A stretch of 64,000 bases of DNA, from positions 28,345,001 through 28,409,000 of the forward strand of contig NC_135379.1 in NCBI RefSeq assembly GCF_049243985.1, written 5' to 3'. Position 1 is the first letter of the stretch; every line of letters begins with the position of its first letter. The position numbers were made by a program, and so were the translations under genes. Origin of the DNA: Paroedura picta (Eukaryota > Chordata > Lepidosauria > Squamata > Gekkonidae). This document shows, piece by piece, positions 21,415 through 64,000 of this stretch. The notes under the pieces were generated by a model. That model was not told the DNA's origin. It ran no database searches and saw nothing but the letters and a program-made list of their open reading frames with translations.

Positions 21415-21955
21415 GGAAGATTGGACTAGTGGGTCCAATTGTAGGGACTACCCATCCTACCTCCATTATATCCCATGATGTGAAAAAATAAACTCTGTTA
21501 TGATCATAAATCCTCGCCATTGGAAATAATGGCCCATTATGTCCTATGGGAGCCTCTTGTGGCGCAGAGTGGTAAGGCAGCGATATGCTGTCTGAAGCTG
21601 TCTGCCCATGAGGTTGGGAGTTCGATCCCAGCAGCCGGCTCAAGGTTGACTCAGCCTTCCATCCTTCCGAGGTCGGTAAAATGAGTACCCAGCTTGCTGG
21701 GGGGTAAATGGTAATGACTGGGGAAGGCACTGGCAAACCACCCCGTATTGAGTCTGCCATGAAAACGCTAGAGGGCGTCACCCCAAGGGTCAGACATGAC
21801 CCGGTGCTTGCACAGGGGATACCTTTACCTTTAGCTTTATGTCCTATGGTGAAAATTCAAGATCAGAATAGTCTATTTTTTCTCATTATTCGATATAATG
21901 GAGGTAGGATGGGCACCCTATTTGGGAGCCCCTAGAATTAGACCCCCTGGTCCAA
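21415..21955. repeat. Large imperfect inverted repeat with a SINE in its loop
   Basis: The arm 21,415-21,548 pairs with 21,835-21,955. Examples are CCCATCCTACCTCCATTATA against its inverse at 21,894-21,913, and AGATTGGACTAGTGGGTCC against AGATTGGACCAGGGGGTCT read from the other strand. I estimate about 75-80% identity by eye. A Sauria SINE fills the loop. Confidence 0.8.
21552..21833 (+). mobile_element. Sauria-type SINE in inverted-repeat loop
   Basis: It has the same family head and tail as the copy at 12,373. The flanking copies ttatgtcctatgg (13 bases) on both sides are a target duplication, so the SINE arrived after the inverted repeat formed. Confidence 0.9.
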
Positions 21956-21974
21956 TCTGCTCCTTTTCCTCCCC

Positions 21975-22330
21975 CCCATGCTCACAAACAACACCAACTA
22001 CCCCCCTCCCCCTAAGGCCCCTCCCCACGACGACGCTCCAAACGAGACACACATGCACCCACACACACACATTCATGCACCCACCCACCGCTAAATACCC
22101 CCCTTGCCCCCCATACCCCTTCCCATGCCACCACCGCCACCGCCGCTTCCAGCACAACACACACGCAACCACACACACATGCAAGCACCCACCCCTCGCT
22201 AACCCCCCTTGCCCCCAGACTCCTTCGCACCCTGCCACCACTTACACCAGGACACACACACAACCACACACACACATCCACGCACCCACCCATCTCTAAC
22301 ACCCCCCCCTCGCCCCAAAACCCCTTCCCA
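21975..22330. repeat. Three tandem C/CA-rich units of about 105-120 bases
   Basis: Each unit runs from a CCACCGCC or CCACGACG start through CACACACA..CACATGCA, CACCCACCC, a CGCTAA or TCTCTAA word and CCCCCCTTGCCCC. Strand composition is extremely C-biased. Open frames on both strands are artefacts of this. Confidence 0.75.
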
Positions 22331-22339
22331 CGCCGCTGC

Positions 22340-22992
22340 CACGCTGCCACGGCCGCCGCCGTCCCCGCACTTCCCATCCCCATCCCGCCCGTCCCTTTCC
22401 CCGCCCAAACAACGCTCGCCCCGCGCCTCCTTACCTTTCCCCCGTCCTCTGCCTCCAGGCCTCTTTCCTTCCTTTCCTCTAGCGCCGCGGCTATGCCGTG
22501 TGGCCGCCACCATAGTGCTAGACTGAACCAGGCATGCACGGCCTCCCACACATGCCTGGTTGCCCACCCCAGCCCCACCCCACCCCTCCACCACACATGC
22601 GCGGTCTCCCACGCAAGCGTTCCTGCCCTCCCTGTTGCCGCGGCGTGCCACCCACCCCACAGCCGCAACACTTCTGCCCCGGCCCGCCGCCTCCACAATG
22701 ACGCCTCCCCACGCCTATGTGTGGGGAAACGAGAACGGCCAACGCCCCACCTCGCACGCCTACCCAGCCACTCCCGCCCACAGCTCCACGGCTGCGCTGT
22801 CTCAACCTCAACCATCCAAACGCGAGTGAGTGGCCCACATGCTCCGCCTCCCGTTCTTTTCCGCCGCCGTGCTACACACTTTCGCCAGGGTCATTGCCAC
22901 ATGTTCGGGTGCGAGAGTGGCTGTGCCCGGCCGTCTCCCTAACCCCTACTCCCCTTTCAAAGCCCATTTTTATAAATGGGCTTTGAAACTAG
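22340..22992 (+). mobile_element. GC-rich block ending in a Helitron-like 3' terminus
   Basis: The block is C-rich and without recognisable protein sequence. Its right end has a 12-bp perfect hairpin CAAAGCCCATTT/AAATGGGCTTTG (22958-22985), then CTAG (22989-22992) followed by T. That is the Helitron 3' end pattern. It may extend left to include the inverted repeat at 21.4 kb, but the start was not found. Confidence 0.5.
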
Positions 22993-25900
22993 TATATAAC
23001 TAATTGCAACATCATATAAACATGCAATCTTATATTTACTAGTTTGTGTTTATCTAATATATCCAGTCTACAAATATAGTTGTATAATTTAATGGAAAAT
23101 GGCATATTCCACTTGATTTCAATGACTGTTAATTCCTTTCTTTCAATAGGCTGCGTGAATTACAGGATAAATGAAGACACACATTTTCTTGTAAAAAGGT
23201 ATTTTAAAACAGGATCTACCTTTCTCACTACAAAAATTTTTTAAACAAATGCACTTGAAAAGGTATGATTCAAGTGGGGGACCTACATGAACCCCATTCC
23301 AAACAATTTCCCATTTCCTGAAAGTCTTTTCTCTTTTCCAACCACCATCTAACCTTCCTTATCGGTTTCTCCTTGCCTTTAAGCATCTACCTGGAAAAAC
23401 TATGGTCCAGTTATGCTATGAAAAACCTGCAAGGACTTATGGAAGCATCTCATTTCCCCCTGTATCCTCTTCCCCATACTATTTCCTTTTTTCATTCTCT
23501 TGGTAACTCTGTATATTCTCCTTTCCACCCACTCAGCCATCCCACCTTTTATCTGCCCCCTCATCAAACTCCATAAAAACCCTGGAAAGTGCTCTGCCTC
23601 CTCCCTTTTATTGACAGAAACAAGGCTTCAAGGGTGACAATACTATGTGGTTGCTTAGCAATAGCCACTGAAGGCATTTGTTTCTTAAACATATATTCTA
23701 TTATTTAGAGGGTTTTATTTAGAGGGTATGCCCATCAATGCTTGCAGGGCTGTTTTCCAATTTGAGTATTATTTTTTTTAAGAAGTGAAAACTTGTGGCA
23801 TTGTTTAGGTTTGTAAAAACATCTGACATGTATTCATGGCTCTGAATTCTGGATTTAAGTATCTATAGATTCGGCCATGTTAAGAGATAGACAGATGATG
23901 TTCTAATAATAAAACACTGGTTATGGCTTTTAAAAATAATTAAACAGCACAGCCTGAGTGAAAACAAACTCTTAATTATATGTGGCAAGTAAAACTATGA
24001 AAAAGGAAAGGCTTTCTAAATGTTGAGCGTGGTCTTGTGTTGTGGTAACCATCAACCATATTTATTAGTTGAGTTAATTAGTATTTAATCCCTACTAAAT
24101 CTCTTCACATGAATACCTCATTGCAGATAATCTGTAATTTCAAGAGGCAGTGTGTGTAAATTATCTTTTCCTTATCTACAACATGTATTGGTTGAGAATC
24201 ATAGCCATTTTATTTTTTAGAAAATACTCTGAACTTTTAGTTAACATTGGGGGAAGTGTTCAGTTATGTAGTAGGAAATCAGACAGAAAAGACCATCTTT
24301 TGCTGTAAAAAATCCAAAATGTAACCTTCCACTTTTATATATTAAAATGAGATGCATTTTTTCATTTCAAATTGACTGTATAACAATGGCAAACTTTAAT
24401 ATATTTAGTTGCTAAGAGCATAAATATGGGGGCTTCATTTGTTTTGGTTTCATGTTTAAGAGGTAGTCCTGTATGCATATTTAATACATGTCATTATTTA
24501 AACCATTATTTGAACAAGATAGCTCATTCTGATATGAGATACGAGAATCTCATGTGAAATAAAAACTGCATATGGGTGCATCAAAAGGAATAAAAGAATT
24601 GTCCTTAGCTCATCTAGAAATTGTATTAAACTAAATTATTATTGACCTGTTTTTGGGTGGCCACAATCATCCATTACTATTAATTCTCAGATATCTCAGT
24701 ATTATTCTTGGAATTAAATACATTTCTTTTAGGGTAATCTTTGTGGCATCCTTGAAAAATATTCTTTTGTATTTCCAAGGTCCTGTCATGTCATGATGGA
24801 GTGTGGTAAGACAAAGCTTTATAATATCTGTATTTCATATCTTTAAAGAATACAATTCTAATTGGAAATTTAAAACTCTGAGTGTTCAACTGGGATTCTC
24901 AGAAAAAAGGGTTATAAAATAGGTAAATACTACATTAATTTAAATCATTGATGCTGAATAATGTAATGCACATTCTTTTTCTTTGTGGTATAAATGTTAC
25001 TCTTCTACCTCCAAATACAAGATCTAGTATTTTCCTTTAGAAGCACTTGAGGGAAGACTTGAGCTGAACTCTGATTCATACTTTGAAATTAATCTCATGA
25101 GCTCTTAATTAGCAGCGATCAAATCAATTTATTCTATTTGTATGAAGAATCTTAAAAATATGCTTTAAATGCAGATTAAGTTTTTAAAAATGAGAAATAG
25201 ATGACAAGAGGCCTGGATCCTCTTTGCTGCTGGTAGTTGTTGATGAGACACGGTGTTGTATGCATCATTATGCATAAGTTTCCCCAACTATTGGCACAGC
25301 AGAGATCATGGATGCTGGCATACAAGTGTCGCTGCTGTGGTCTTCCTTTTCTCATTTGCAGGCAGCAGTCTCTGCCACAGTGACTAAATTTAGGTTCTGA
25401 TTTTTCTGTTGCTGTGAAATTCACTGTATTCAGAGGACTAGTTAAGCATTATATTCCATTGCATCATCATCAATAGAGATAATTAAATGCCTGTGCAAGA
25501 GGTGATTCAGTTTGACAAAGAAGTTATAATTACTGCTAATAATTTCTAAAATAAACTTTGCTTGAGAAACACTAGGAATTTCTCACTTCACAATATTTAA
25601 GTATTTTTAAAATACTGAATCTGATAAGCTATGATCCAGAGTATGTTTTAAGTAACAGCTGAGCCACCCTGCATGCAATATCAAACTTCTGGAATCCCCC
25701 AAATCTAAGTAGTGTTTGATATGCATGGAAGAGATAATGGCACTATTCAAGAAAGTGATGTTTCATGGATTTCTGGATCTTGGCCATGTGTATCAAAAAT
25801 AAGCTGCTAATCAGTGACATTTGGAAAATACCACAGTACAGACAAATGTACATATAAGACATACTTTAATAGAATTTGTTGCCACAGTCATTAGTTTGTC

Positions 25901-27195
25901 TGCAAACTGTTCAGTGCTTTATTTTGCAATTCAGAAACAAAACTTTGCAAACTAGCATGTTAACTTCAAGCTCCCAAATCATCCTTACAAGTACAAAAAT
26001 AGTATTGTGCTTGTTTGGATGACTAACACAACATAATTTGCCCAAATTGATTTGTAAATACCAAAGTACAATTTCTTTCTCTCTCTCCCTCTCTCAATAG
26101 AATAGGTTGTCACAGATTGTTTCCTTTGTCTAAGAAGAATGTGATAGAATGTTTTAGGATAAACAAGTTATACTGTGTTCAGAATGTGCTTTAAGTAAAG
26201 CAAAGCATCTCAAATGATTCCAGAACTGTGTCCTTCCATTTACATTTGTTTGGATGGTAAAGTAGAAATATGTTTGATTTTACATTTGTGAAACAAATAT
26301 ATTTGTTTATATTATATTTTCATTTTAAACAAATTAAAATTATATTTTTAATTTGTTTTATTACTATAATTGTTCCATTTATTGTGGTTGAGTAAATCTC
26401 CTTATTTTTATTTTTAATTAATGATCTCATGCTATAGAAGTCAATCATAACCACCACTTCCCTCAAGCCACATAACAAACTTTAAAAAAAATGTCTGGGG
26501 AACCCTGGCTAGTAACATGTTTATTGTGACTAAGCATCTCATGAAGTGCATAACACAACTTAGTCTTCAAGATGGCACAAGACCCAGTGTTGGTTTGCTG
26601 TAACAGATTAACATAGCTATACTCTGGAAGTTATATTTATAATATTCATTAATAGTCAAATGAAAATTACAGGCAAGTGCAGCCCTGTTTTCTTCTTTCC
26701 AGTGGAGGGGGCTGAACTACTAAGCAACTCAGGCCTGAAGCACAGGGGGAAAGCAAAAGTTGATTGAATACTATTCTGAAATATAAATATGTCAGTAGAA
26801 GGGCAAATCCACCCACACTGTTCCTACTGCTTCTTACTATTTGCCAGGCAATGAGCTACAGTTTCTAAAGCTAGCCAGCATGTCTATCTCTCTTTCTCCC
26901 CTTGAAATGCAAAGCAGCCTAAACGGCAGTATTTGCCAGCTGGAGCTTTGTTTTCACTGGGACTCCTCTCTGCTGATGAATGAATTAGTAGGCTGCCTCC
27001 AAAATTCTCCTGCTTTCCACATTTACACGTTGAATCAACTCCCACACTCAGCAGATCTGTACATCCAAGTAAAAGGGACCCTACGTTTGTTAGAAGGCAA
27101 AACACAACTAAAAAAAAAAAAGCAACAACCAGTAAGATAAAAGTTGTCATAAGTGAGAAGTAATAGCATGTAAGTAATAGCATTGCAAACAGTAA
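22993..27195. other. Repeat-poor AT-rich intergenic stretch
   Basis: About 4.2 kb with no LINE, SINE, DNA element or microsatellite that I can recognise beyond a CT-rich run near 26,075-26,097. No coding exon was found. Confidence 0.5.
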
Positions 27196-27209
27196 ATCTG
27201 CACCTAAGC

Positions 27210-27400
27210 TTTAATCCGCTCCTGCGGAGCAGATTAAATAAAGGAGTAAGGGCTGTTGGGGAGGAGTTAGGGTGGGCTCTGTCCGGGATAAAAACTCGGA
27301 GGAGCGAATCAAGAGCCGCTTCGCGCGCCTCCCTATTGGACACTTGGCCCATTTCCCGAACGCCACACCACAGACTCCAGTCCTCCCGCACCGCCAGGCA
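27210..27400 (+). mobile_element. Hairpin-led element, relative of 61,309
   Basis: It starts with a hairpin TTTAATCCGCTCC/GGAGCAGATTAAA (27210-27238, one mismatch), then AAATAAAGGAGTAAGGG. The same hairpin-then-ACTAAATAAAAGG layout heads the hairpin stack at 61.3 kb. The rest is GC-rich and non-coding. The class is unknown. Confidence 0.5.
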
Positions 27401-28224
27401 ACACTGTACAGACTTTAGTTTGCAGGATCTATCTCAAAATCCAAGCTCTAGTTTGTTCCAGAGGGATATCAATTACAAATGATGTCAACTCCTGATTTTA
27501 GAAGTGTCAACTTTAGATAAACAATTCATTTATTGAAGTCTCCAAAACAAGCATTTTGTTAACAAAAACAAAATAAGTAGTCGCAAATTACAATACAAAA
27601 CAAAATAATACACTTGTCTGTACTCTTGTATTGTTAAAGAAAATGTATCAACTGTTGTTGGGTCTTCTCTGGGATTATTCAAAATGCCTATCTGGCCTGC
27701 TTCAATCTTCAGAAATGGAGCTATTCATAATACAAAAGCTGCAGTATACAAATAAGCCTAGAACATTTCAAAACAAAAACATTTCAAAACAAAAAGCAAA
27801 GAGTGTCCATTACACAAAGATACATTCATAAATTACTTAAATCAAAACCGCAAGACTATCAATGCAAGACTGCAATATTTCAGCGTTCTTCCAAAATTTT
27901 AGTCTCCAAACATTCAGTAATTCAGTAAAAAACCCAAAGTCTAATTAAAACATTCATACTATATTTACCTTATTTCCCTAACGTCACAAATCACTGGCCA
28001 CTTACACTGATTAATTCCACTTAATTCAACTGGATCCAACAAATGTAATGAGTCACTGAATAAATCACCTACAAAACAAAATGTTGCAATTTTGTAACTT
28101 AATAGATGACTACACCCAACCACAGCATCATTCCCTGTGAAACTTTTTTAAAAACATGTTCATCTAATCACTATTATTTATCCATTTTCAAACCAAATTG
28201 TCAATTGTGTATTAAGTCAATGAT

Positions 28225-28325
28225 AAAAGCTTATACCCAGAATAAAATGTTGTTGGTTTTAAAGATGCCACTAGTCTCAATCTTTGTTCTGCTGCTTCAG
28301 ACCAACAAGGCTGCCCATCTCAATT
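28225..28325 (-). repeat. Fold-back family fragment
   Basis: AGCTTATACCCAGAATAAAA, then TTGTTGGTTTTAAAGATGCC and CTTCAGACCAACAAGGCTGC are the inverse of the family's 5' and middle parts. The copy lies in the probable HYCC1 3' UTR. Confidence 0.65.
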
Positions 28326-28858
28326 TACCAAATCAAAGTTTGATATCACATTCCAGAGATAGGACCTTATGACCTCATTTGGAATTCTGCATGAAACTGT
28401 AAAATTGTGAGAATATGTAGCACAGTACTCAATTTGAAATTCTTACTTATGCTGCAGATTGAGTACATAGGCTACAGAAGTCTAACGTCCCAAATCTTAT
28501 CCCAATGCTCAAGACCACAGAGTGCCTTTGAGAAAACTTATGCTAAAAAGTCAAACACCCCAAAGTCCCTGTATTAATCAAGCTTTATATATTGGGAAAT
28601 TTGAATATTTTTGGAACACATAGAAATTAAATGTTAATGGAATCAAGTTTGTAAGAACTGTATATACTATACAAAATCAGTATCCTATATTGGTAGGATT
28701 ATATTCCTGACACTTAGCAAGATTAGACCACCCTTACAGATTATGAAAATTTATACCTATGAAATCAACTGCCATGATGTTTGTATTAAGAGGACCGATA
28801 CAGATGTGATTTTGTTACTGTATTAGCAAATACAGAACCACTTTAAGATGTATGTCTA

Positions 28859-29041
28859 AGACCATTTACGCACTGGGAACTTCACTGCCCCAGCTCCCAT
28901 GCAGGAGCACAAATCGGGGGTGGATGAGGTGCACCAGGCCAAATGCTCCCCCATATGGGTGCAGGAAGAGGTGGGGCAACCTGCCACAATTAAAACTCCA
29001 GCCTGCAGCCCAGCATGAAACCTCCAGTGCGTAAACAGTCT
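28859..29041. mobile_element. Short terminal-inverted-repeat element in HYCC1 3' UTR
   Basis: The ends AGACCATTTACGCACTGGG and CCAGTGCGTAAACAGTCT are inverted copies with few changes. The length is 183 bases, GC-richer than its surroundings. No clear target duplication was read, so the superfamily is open. Confidence 0.7.
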
Positions 29042-31106
29042 ATATGACAAAAATTACATACAGCCTACTGCAAAATTACTTCCAAGTGACATCTGGTTTA
29101 AACATATTTGTTGCTACATATGAAAGAAAATTGCCAGTAAGAGAGCACTTAATGTGTTTATTGATATAGAAACGCTATAGCTCAAGAACTACAACAGTGT
29201 AAACTTTTTAAAAGTCAATTTCTCATGGCATTTTTGATGGTTAACTATAGGAAGAAGTTTAAATTTTTCATTTACCATGGCTGTATATTTCTGTATATTC
29301 CCTACCGTAGAAATTTTCAGTATAATACCTAAAATGTAGAAAATTGTCAGTGCTTTAGCACATTTAGTATTGATATCAGCAGAATAAAAGATATTAAAAG
29401 TTAGGCTCTGAACATTTTAAGTTCAGATATTTTCTCAAAAATTTGTATTTCACACAAATACTATATGAGAACAGCTATTAGTTTGGGTTAGAAAACATAC
29501 ACTCTGGAAGTACACACAAGGAGATCCCTTGGAATCCTAGGTAGAATTTCTAATACACACAGTAGAGGATTCTTAATGGCTAAGTTGCTGTTGTATTTTC
29601 AACATAGCTTCAATAGAATAAAGATTAATGCAAGCTAATCAGAAAACCATCATCATTATGGAAAACAGTAGACACACCGCAATATTATTTCAGTTGAAGA
29701 CACTTTTATTTGATAAGGCCTTTTAATTAGAAATTTAACCCTAGTTTTAAAGAGTGGATTTAAAAACTTAATTTTAAAATACCTTAAATTGTAAGAATTA
29801 TGGCTACACTTATGTATTTTGTCACTGTTGTAAGCAACAATGGGCATTTATGCTATGGAAAGGCAACATATAATTCTAAAAATAAAACATTGTTTCTCGT
29901 ATTGGCTCTTTGCTGTATTGCTAGGCTCAAAAAGTGAATTTGCGACATAGGAAATATACACCTATGTTGTAACATTGATATTGTGTAATCAGTATGTAGC
30001 CCTATGCTAGTGTCTGAAATAAACATACAATCCAGAGACAAGAATATGCCTTCCCACGCCATGTGTGTGTTGATTTCATGTTTACATAGGGACCTATGTG
30101 CACAAAGTCTAATGCATCACATCATACAGATCACAGATGGGGGCTGCACCAATTGGAGGTTAATTGGATAAGGTCCTATGCAAATTTGTAACCCAACATG
30201 TGGATACAATGTTCTCCTACTATATTTATCTCCTGATCAATGTAAGGTTAGTTTCTAAAAGCTGACATTCTTATTTCTTCCTCTACAATTAAAAAAGAAT
30301 GCTATTTATACGCAACTGTAAAAGTCAAAATTATACCTGCAGTTTTGTAGGAAGAATACTGTCACTCAGTGAACCCAGCCCATTATATTTACTTTATCTG
30401 TGCATGTAAGAGATTTTTCTTAAACATTCATTTTCATCTCACGCCCACCCTGATTTGACCTTAAAAAGTAAGCATAAAAATCCTTTCTAGTACAGTGAAA
30501 GTAAAAAGAGTAGTTACTACATACATGGATCCAACATATTAATTCTGGATTGTGCCAATGAAATCTTCCCCAAAATGCATTGCTAAAATCAGCACAAGTA
30601 ATACAAACTACAATAAAGATGGCATTGGTCTATCCTCAGCATAAGTCTGTCATGTATCAGCTCTCCAGTACAAATTTAATTGTAACATTATTTTGAATTT
30701 CATTCCTTGAGTCAGTTCTATAAACTCCTGTATTAGAGTAACATCATTTAACTGTGAAGCATTTGTAGAAATTTTTATAAAATCAGGGATGGTGAATCCT
30801 ACAAAACATGTCAACACAAACTGGTTCATCTTAAATGAACAAAGTTTTTGAAATGTCTGTTAGCAATTAGTACTAACAAAGTATGTGCAGACAGACACAA
30901 AAACCCTTAAAATAGGAAGTCAACCAGCTCCTCACCCTATTCTGTTTAAACTTATTGCAATTCTTAAACCTTGGTAGCTTAGACAGCTTTCAAACAAGGG
31001 ACATCTTTCATGACAGATGAAGAGAAATATTTAGAAAAGGTTATAATAAATGATAGTAAAATCAACTGAATCCTTTTCTATATACTGAGAAATTAATGAG
31101 GTTCTG

Positions 31107-63486
<32,380 letters not shown>

Positions 63487-63609
63487 CTAAAAAAAATGTA
63501 CGCAAACATTAATCTAAAATATAAATATAATAAACCAACAGCAGAAGTTTCCTTTCTATAGAAAATGTATTAATCCTAAAAGTAGAGTTCTATTGATATA
63601 GCTTAGAAC

Positions 63610-63895
63610 AATAAACTTGCAGGGGGCCTGCAAAACAGAGCTCTTCCACCAGGTTTATGGTTGAGGCTGGGGTCGGCGAGGCAGATCGAAGCCCTCCCAC
63701 CCCCCCCCTTTGGGTATGAGCAGTGTATTGATTCTTCCCCCCTCTGGTTAGTGGGGGAGGGGGTGGGAGGGGATGTTTCTGCCATGTTGGGGTTTTTATG
63801 TCTTTTAGTAGGGGTTTTATGAGACTTGTAAACCACCACGAGACAGCTTCGGAAGTGGGGGGAAATAAATTGAAAAAACAAACAAACAAACCAGC
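63610..63895 (+). mobile_element. L2-clade LINE 3' end
   Basis: AGGGGGCCTGCAAAACAGAG, CTCTTCCACCAGGTTTATGG and an AAACAAACAAAC tail match the L2 end at 60,106. It lies just upstream of the first HYCC1 exon in the window. Confidence 0.75.
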
Positions 63896-64000
63896 AGCAT
63901 CTATTTTCTGAGATATATTCTCAGAAAGGACTGGAACCAACACAAAACACTGCCCCTCAAATCCTACCTAGCCAACCAGTCCATACAGAGTCCATTGTCA

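Larger units (their letters stand above)
27529..31106 (-). other. HYCC1: Probable long 3' UTR of HYCC1
   Basis: Below the stop codon lie 3.6 kb of AT-rich sequence with almost no LINE or SINE. Minus-strand AATAAA signals occur at 29710-29705 and 27534-27529, so short and long UTR forms are possible. The only clear repeats are a piece of the fold-back family near 28,225-28,325 and a small terminal-repeat element at 28,859-29,041. Extent is inferred from signals and the lack of older repeats. Confidence 0.4.

Noticed and set aside
22012-22942. Long overlapping open frames on both strands (up to 267 codons)
   Set aside because: Extreme C/G strand bias removes stop codons in several frames at once. 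The translations are repetitive His/Pro/Thr or Gly/Trp/Val strings.
26841-27140. 99-codon open frames on both strands near 27 kb
   Set aside because: There is no splice sites in phase with a neighbour and no known domain. The frames cover each other on opposite strands.

Overview
The window looks like nuclear DNA of a squamate reptile, possibly a gecko-like lizard (inference). The evidence is the mix of repeats: CR1 and L2 LINE pieces, BovB-tailed tRNA SINEs of the Sauria type, a second tRNA SINE family and many short hAT-type elements. The host genes have spliced exons with GT/AG borders and vertebrate protein sequence.

Two host genes are present, both on the minus strand. TOMM7 (coding span 7,371-13,587) has three coding exons and a CpG-rich promoter. 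It encodes a complete 55-residue subunit of the mitochondrial outer-membrane import pore. HYCC1/FAM126A (hyccin) fills 31,107 to past the right edge. Nine coding exons (63,486 down to 31,107) give about 495 residues, and only the first coding exon is missing. A tenth exon at 32,534-32,802 fits the splice phase and ends in its own stop, so it is a candidate alternative last exon. The order hyccin then TOMM7, both on one strand, matches the human 7p15.3 arrangement. The products do not act together: TOMM7 works in protein import, hyccin in the PI4KA-TTC7-EFR3 lipid kinase complex at the plasma membrane.

Layout: 1-7,100 intergenic, with CR1, hAT copies, a minisatellite and a fold-back repeat; 7,200-13,600 TOMM7, with an L2 piece, a palindromic hAT element and a SINE in its introns; 13,250-14,000 CpG island; 14,000-27,500 intergenic, with Helitron-like ends, a CR1 tail, a large inverted repeat and a repeat-poor AT-rich stretch at 23.0-27.2 kb; 27,500-31,100 probable long 3' UTR of HYCC1; 31,100-64,000 HYCC1. 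The big HYCC1 intron (32.8-48.0 kb) is packed with LINEs, a broken Ty3/Gypsy pol fossil and hAT elements.

The most interesting non-genic signals are a fold-back repeat with a hammerhead-ribozyme-like core (5.4 kb), a hAT element with two exact CTCF core motifs (42.8 kb), a stack of six hairpins (61.3-61.6 kb), and a palindrome that has copied its own flank (59.5 kb). All boundaries and motifs were read by eye, without database searches.
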